Below are positions 60,208 through 64,000 of a stretch of 64,000 bases of DNA, in pieces. Where the stretch lies: NCBI RefSeq assembly GCF_031624495.1, contig NZ_JAMQOP010000001.1:806001-870000 (forward strand), given 5' to 3'. This DNA comes from Halogeometricum sp. S1BR25-6 (lineage in GTDB: Archaea; Halobacteriota; Halobacteria; Halobacteriales; Haloferacaceae). The position numbers and the translations under genes were made by a program. The notes under the pieces are model-generated. The model worked only from the letters and a program-made list of their open reading frames with translations. It ran no database searches and had not been told where the DNA came from. Numbering within the stretch: the first letter of the stretch is position 1; every line of letters starts with the position of its first letter.

Positions 60208-61374
60208 CTACTCGACGAAGTCGATATCCTGTTCCTGCTGGTGCGTCTGCGCCTGCGGTTCCGAGCGGCTCTCGGGTTCGGATTCGCCGCCGTCGCTGCG
60301 GCCGTATATCTGCGGCGACTCCACGCCGGTGACGACGATCATCGTCCGCATCGTCCCGTCGAGTTCCTCGTCGACGGAGGTGCCCCAGATGATGCGCGCG
60401 TCGGGGTCGATACGGTCGTAAATCTCCTCGACGACGCCTTCGGCCTCCTCGATGCTCATGTCGGAGCCACCGGTGACGTTCACCAGCGCGGAGTTGGCGC
60501 CGGAGATGTCGACGTCGAGCAGCGGCGACCGGAGCGCGCTCTTGACGGAGTCGTGCGCCTTCGAGTCCGAGTCGGACTCGCCGAGACCGATCATGGCGAC
60601 GCCGCCGCGTTCCATCACCGTCTTCACGTCGGCGAAGTCGAGGTTGACGAGACCGGGCTTCGTGATGAGTTCCGTAATTCCCTTCACCGAGCGCATGAGC
60701 ACCTCGTCGGACACTTTGAACGCCTGCCGCACGGGGAGTTTGCCCACCGCGTCGAGGAGGCGGTCGTTCGGGACGACGATGACCGTGTCGGCCACGTCGC
60801 GGAGGCGTTCGAGACCCGCCTCGGCGTTCGTGCGGCGGACCTCGCCCTCGGCCGTGAACGGCGTCGTAACGATGGCGATGGTCAGCGCGCCGCACTCGCG
60901 GGCCGCCTTGGCGACGACGGGCGCCGAACCCGTCCCCGTGCCGCCGCCGAGACCGGCGGTGACGAACACCATGTCGGAGCCGTCGATGGCGCCGTAAATC
61001 TCCTCTTGGGATTCGAGCGCCGCCTCCTCGCCGACCTGCGGGAGCGACCCGGCGCCCCGGCCCTGCGTCTTCTGCTCGCCCATGAGAATCTTCGTGTCGG
61101 CCTCTATCTCCACGAGGTGCTGCACGTCCGTGTTGGCGGCGACGAGTTTCGCACCCTTGATGCCCTCCTCGTGCATCCGATTGACGGTGTTACCGCCGGC
61201 GCCGCCGCAGCCGACGACGGTGATGTCCGTCTGTAAGTCCTGTAGAACGTCCTTCAGTTCGTCGTCGGTCATCGTGCCGCTTCGGCGCGGCTGGTCGTCC
61301 TCGAGCCCGTCGACGGACCTCCCATCCCCCGTCTCCTCGGCTTCGTCAATCGCGTCGTCGACGATAGAGTCCAT
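60208..61374 (-). CDS. ftsZ1: Cell division protein FtsZ1
   Basis: 388 aa tubulin-superfamily GTPase that forms the division ring. [17 protein letters not shown] and the tubulin signature [10 protein letters not shown] are intact, with [17 protein letters not shown] and synergy-loop residues [11 protein letters not shown]. The ~45-residue acidic N-terminal tail and C-terminal Gln/Glu-rich tail ([13 protein letters not shown]) are typical for FtsZ1 of haloarchaea. Upstream of secE-spt5 on the same strand. Confidence 0.95.
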   Translation of the reverse strand: MDSIVDDAIDEAEETGDGRSVDGLEDDQPRRSGTMTDDELKDVLQDLQTDITVVGCGGAGGNTVNRMHEEGIKGAKLVAANTDVQHLVEIEADTKILMGEQKTQGRGAGSLPQVGEEAALESQEEIYGAIDGSDMVFVTAGLGGGTGTGSAPVVAKAARECGALTIAIVTTPFTAEGEVRRTNAEAGLERLRDVADTVIVVPNDRLLDAVGKLPVRQAFKVSDEVLMRSVKGITELITKPGLVNLDFADVKTVMERGGVAMIGLGESDSDSKAHDSVKSALRSPLLDVDISGANSALVNVTGGSDMSIEEAEGVVEEIYDRIDPDARIIWGTSVDEELDGTMRTMIVVTGVESPQIYGRSDGGESEPESRSEPQAQTHQQEQDIDFVE

Positions 61375-61474
61375 TTATGAGCATCCTTACCGAATGGAGC
61401 CTAATTATCTTTCCCCTCCGCGTCCGACGTCCGTCGGACGCCCCGAGATGACGGATTCGTGACCCGTTCCCCGA

Positions 61475-62818
61475 CTATATCCTGAAGATCACTTTCTCCT
61501 CGGAGCGCACCTCGTCGGGCGTCACCTCGCGGTCGTCGAGTTCGACGGGCCGCCCGGCCGAAAGCTTCCCGAACGCCGGCCCCTCGGGGACGCCCAACTC
61601 GGCGGCCGCCGCGGCGTCGAACGACTCACGGACGGCGACGACGGCCGTCTCCTCTATCGAAACTCCCTCGTACTTCCCCCGGAGGACCGCCGCCAGCGAC
61701 TCGACGATATCGTCGTAGCGTCCCTCGTCGAGGAGCGCCGCCCGCCCCGCCGCCTTCGTCCCGCCCTCCCGCGTCTCGAACGCGACGGCGTTCGCGGAGA
61801 CGGCCTCGCGGGCCGCGTCGAGGTCGACGCCGGCCGCCTCGGAGAGCAGGTCGTCCGGGAGCGACACGACCGCGTAGTCGCCGTTCGCGTCACCCGCGTC
61901 GGCGCCGAGTCTGAGGCCGTCCTCGACGGGCGAGAGGGTTGATTCGAGTTCGTCGAGTCCGTCGAGGGGGACGCCGGCCGTCTCCCGGGTCCACGTCTCG
62001 GTGACGACGCGGTAGCCGAGCGACTCTATCACCCTCACCAACTCGGGCCGGTCGCCGTCGACGACGGCGTACTCGGCGTCGGAGGCCTCGAACGCCCGGC
62101 GGATCACCTCGCGGTTGTCCCCGTTCTCGGGCGAACCCATCGCGTCAAGGGGCCAGTCCGCGCCGATGTGGCCGACCGCCCAGTCCGTCTCGCGGACGAT
62201 GCGCTCGAAGCGGGGGGCGTAGTGACCGCCGCCGAAGCCGACGAGTTGTCGGTCCCGGTCGGCGTCGACCCCCGAGAGGTCGAGGACGGAGCGAGCGACG
62301 GCGCGGGCGCCCTCGGGGTCCCCCCACTCGTCCTCGCCGCTACCGAGTTCGACGAACATCGCCGGCGCGCCGACGTCCGTCGGGCCGTGGTGGGTGCATT
62401 CGACGCCAACTTCGTACCCCTCGGGCGCGTGGCGGTCGAACGCTTGGACGACGGCTTTCCCCGCGTTCGGGCAGGCGCGGGCGAACGTTCCCTCCTCGCC
62501 GCCGTACTCCGCGGGGCCGAAGTTGCCGGTGAAGTGGGCGGTGAGGAGCGGTCCCGTCTCGCCGGAGTGCCGGGAGACGAACGCGACGAACGCTGGCGAC
62601 CCGGAGAACGCGTCGGCGGCGCCCGCTAGTTCGATGTGCAGGTCGTCGAACTCGCGGAGTTCGAAATCCTCGTTCTCGTAGTAGGTCCCGCCGCCCGCGG
62701 CGTCCGGGCGCGAGTCGTCGGTCCGCTCGTCCCACTCGCCGAGTTCGAGCAGGCGCTCTCCGATGTGGACCGATGCGCTGTCCGCGCGGCTGACGACGAC
62801 GGCTATCACGGGAGGCAC
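61475..62818 (-). CDS. dtdA: D-aminoacyl-tRNA deacylase, archaeal type
   Basis: 447 aa, hydrolyses D-aminoacyl-tRNA. Family motifs: VSRHSGETGPLLTAHFTGNFG, GVECTHHGPTDVG and FVELGSGEDEWGD in the first half, GGHYAPRFERIV in the middle. The second half (~residues 280-447) is a haloarchaeal domain with AAAAELGVPEGPAFGKLSAG. Start GTG at 62818; a second GTG three codons on is possible. Zinc-binding His/Cys residues cluster in the THH motif. Confidence 0.92.
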   Translation of the reverse strand: MPPVIAVVVSRADSASVHIGERLLELGEWDERTDDSRPDAAGGGTYYENEDFELREFDDLHIELAGAADAFSGSPAFVAFVSRHSGETGPLLTAHFTGNFGPAEYGGEEGTFARACPNAGKAVVQAFDRHAPEGYEVGVECTHHGPTDVGAPAMFVELGSGEDEWGDPEGARAVARSVLDLSGVDADRDRQLVGFGGGHYAPRFERIVRETDWAVGHIGADWPLDAMGSPENGDNREVIRRAFEASDAEYAVVDGDRPELVRVIESLGYRVVTETWTRETAGVPLDGLDELESTLSPVEDGLRLGADAGDANGDYAVVSLPDDLLSEAAGVDLDAAREAVSANAVAFETREGGTKAAGRAALLDEGRYDDIVESLAAVLRGKYEGVSIEETAVVAVRESFDAAAAAELGVPEGPAFGKLSAGRPVELDDREVTPDEVRSEEKVIFRI

Positions 62819-62894
62819 TGGCCGGTCGGGACGCTAAAGCGCGTCGAAGCCGGCGAAGCCGACGAAGCGGCCGGCCGAGCGACGCGGCGCGGGT

Positions 62895-63161
62895 TCAGAA
62901 CAGGTCGACGACGGCGCCGAGCGCGAACCCGACGCCGAGCGCCAGCGTCGAGGAGAGGGCCTGCCGGGCCGTCGCGCGGAACACCCCCGAGAGGAGCACG
63001 CCCAGCGACGCGCCGAACAGGAAGCCGTGGACCGCGCCGTCGGCGGTGAAGAACGACGCGGCGGGGACGACGAGTTCGGCGACGAGGAGGCCGGCGACGC
63101 CGACGAGGAACCGCGCGCCGTCGCGTCTCAGGTCTCGCCGCTGTCTGTCGAGATTTAGCAC
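62895..63161 (-). CDS. Small integral membrane protein of unknown function
   Basis: 88 aa with a basic N-terminal 14 residues, then two or three transmembrane segments (FLVGVAGLLVAELVVPAA, AVHGFLFGASLGVLLSGV, LSSTLALGVGFALGAVVDLF). The basic start suggests an N-in orientation. No domain recognised. It stands between dtdA and the histidine kinase, transcribed in the same direction as both. Confidence 0.7.
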   Translation of the reverse strand: MLNLDRQRRDLRRDGARFLVGVAGLLVAELVVPAASFFTADGAVHGFLFGASLGVLLSGVFRATARQALSSTLALGVGFALGAVVDLF

Positions 63162-63263
63162 GGAAGGACGGTCGGAGCCGGCGGGAGATAACGTTTCCGT
63201 CGGTTGTCACGACGGCGGGCGAGCGTTCGGTCTCCGCGCGGGCGCTCGGACCCGGTGGGTCGC

Positions 63264-64000
63264 TTAGTGGACGAACGACACGCCGCGGAACTCGAAGCGC
63301 GCGCCGCCCGACTCGGCGTCCGCGACCCGCATCTCCCAGCCGTGTTCGGCCGCGACCGTCTGGACGATGTTCAACCCGTAGCCGCCGGTGTGGTCCGACG
63401 TCGATTCGACCGATTCCTCCCATTGCGCCTTGACGTGGTCCGGGAGACCCGACCCGTCGTCCTCGACGTAGAAGCCGTCCTCCTCGTCGAGAACGCCGAC
63501 GCGAACCGTCACGCGGTCCCCGTCGGACCCGCCGTCGCCGCCCTCGGCACCGCGTTCGACTGCGTCGTGAGACTCCGTCTCACTGCCCGTCGAACCGTGC
63601 TCCACAGCGTTGCGGATGAGATTCTCCACCAGTTGCCGGACCCGCCCTTCGTGCGCGCGGATGCGCCACCGCTCCGACGGGAGGACGAGCGTCGCTTCGT
63701 CGGTAACGACGCTCTGCCACGCCGCTTGGACCAGCTCTCGGAGCGGCGTCACCTCCGTCTCGTCGGCCGTCTGCGCGTCCCGGGCGTGCGCCAGCGTGTC
63801 GTCGATTATCTGTTCCATCCGGTCGAGGGACTCGGTCACCTTCCGCAGCACCTCGCTGTCGTCGTCGTCGCGGGCCAACCGGAGGTACCCCTGCGCGACG
63901 GAGAGCGGGTTCCTGAGGTCGTGCGAGAGGACGCCCGCGAACTCCTCCAGTTCGTCCGCCTGTTCGCGGAGGCGTCGTTCCCGCCGCTTCCGGTCGGTCA
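63264..64000 (-). CDS. Sensor histidine kinase, C-terminal part (5' end beyond window)
   Basis: The frame runs to the window edge. The H-box FAGVLSHDLRNPLS begins near 63944, followed by YLRLARDDDDSEVLRKV, the N-box ENLIRNAVEHGS with an acidic insert, G1 VEDDGSGLPD and G2 HTGGYGLNIVQ. It is thus a complete catalytic (HisKA-HATPase) module preceded by a coiled coil (RRLREQADELEE). Sensor or PAS domains lie outside the window. No response regulator is adjacent in view. Confidence 0.9.
   Translation of the reverse strand, partial: TDRKRRERRLREQADELEEFAGVLSHDLRNPLSVAQGYLRLARDDDDSEVLRKVTESLDRMEQIIDDTLAHARDAQTADETEVTPLRELVQAAWQSVVTDEATLVLPSERWRIRAHEGRVRQLVENLIRNAVEHGSTGSETESHDAVERGAEGGDGGSDGDRVTVRVGVLDEEDGFYVEDDGSGLPDHVKAQWEESVESTSDHTGGYGLNIVQTVAAEHGWEMRVADAESGGARFEFRGVSFVH

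Noticed and set aside
1-64000. CRISPR arrays, transposases or integrase genes
   Set aside because: No regularly spaced repeats and no transposase or integrase protein motif were seen in any frame with coding character.

Overview
The window is chromosomal DNA from a haloarchaeon, most likely Haloferacaceae. It is GC-rich with GC-rich third codon positions, and almost every protein is strongly acidic. The informational genes are archaeal (TFB, Spt5, SecE, PolX, NreA, FtsZ1, CetZ, DtdA). Many promoters place a TATA-like box about 25-30 nt upstream of the start codon, as in leaderless haloarchaeal transcripts. From memory, the order from ftsZ1 (right) to the HVO_0758-type zinc finger (left) resembles the Haloferax volcanii chromosome around HVO_0717-HVO_0758. 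I saw no rRNA, tRNA, CRISPR array, insertion sequence or prophage.

Layout. 0-4 kb: assimilatory nitrate reductase (nasA) and a NarK-type transporter. 4-22 kb: mostly single genes or short operons of metabolism and repair: a lipoprotein, a peroxiredoxin, a radical SAM-HhH protein, a GNAT acetyltransferase, a zinc ribbon coupled to an Hsp20 protein, an FAD oxidoreductase coupled to a frameshifted creatininase, NUDIX, a GT81-like glycosyltransferase, an MFS transporter, an aldo/keto reductase, a membrane-anchored DHH phosphoesterase and an epimerase. 22.3-32.1 kb: a three-operon type IV pilus/secretion-like locus on the minus strand: coiled-coil protein plus exported partner, ATPase (PilB-like) plus membrane platform (PilC-like), then four overlapping genes for pilin-like and large exported proteins. 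A CetZ tubulin-like gene is divergent from it.

33-49 kb: gamma-glutamylcysteine synthesis (gshA), a phosphodiesterase, the polX operon, membrane proteins, two HTH regulators, the PCNA-interacting repair protein NreA, a TFB without zinc-ribbon cysteines, an orphan peptide-binding lipoprotein and RNase HI with its partner. 49-58 kb: a PadR regulator, inorganic pyrophosphatase, AN1-rhomboid protease, endonuclease V, SDR, Get3/ArsA ATPase, aminotransferase, PncC and two small membrane proteins. 58-64 kb: a PHP protein, a double zinc finger, the ftsZ1-secE-spt5 block, DtdA, a small membrane protein and a histidine kinase cut by the window end.

The most notable unexplained signals are: (1) a 12-nt element next to the start codon, at the same spacing from TATA in all three pilus-operon promoters; (2) a dyad beside two regulators whose two copies differ only by a compensatory base-pair change; (3) a TFB with no cysteines in its N-terminal region; (4) a single-base frameshift in creatininase at a C6 run.
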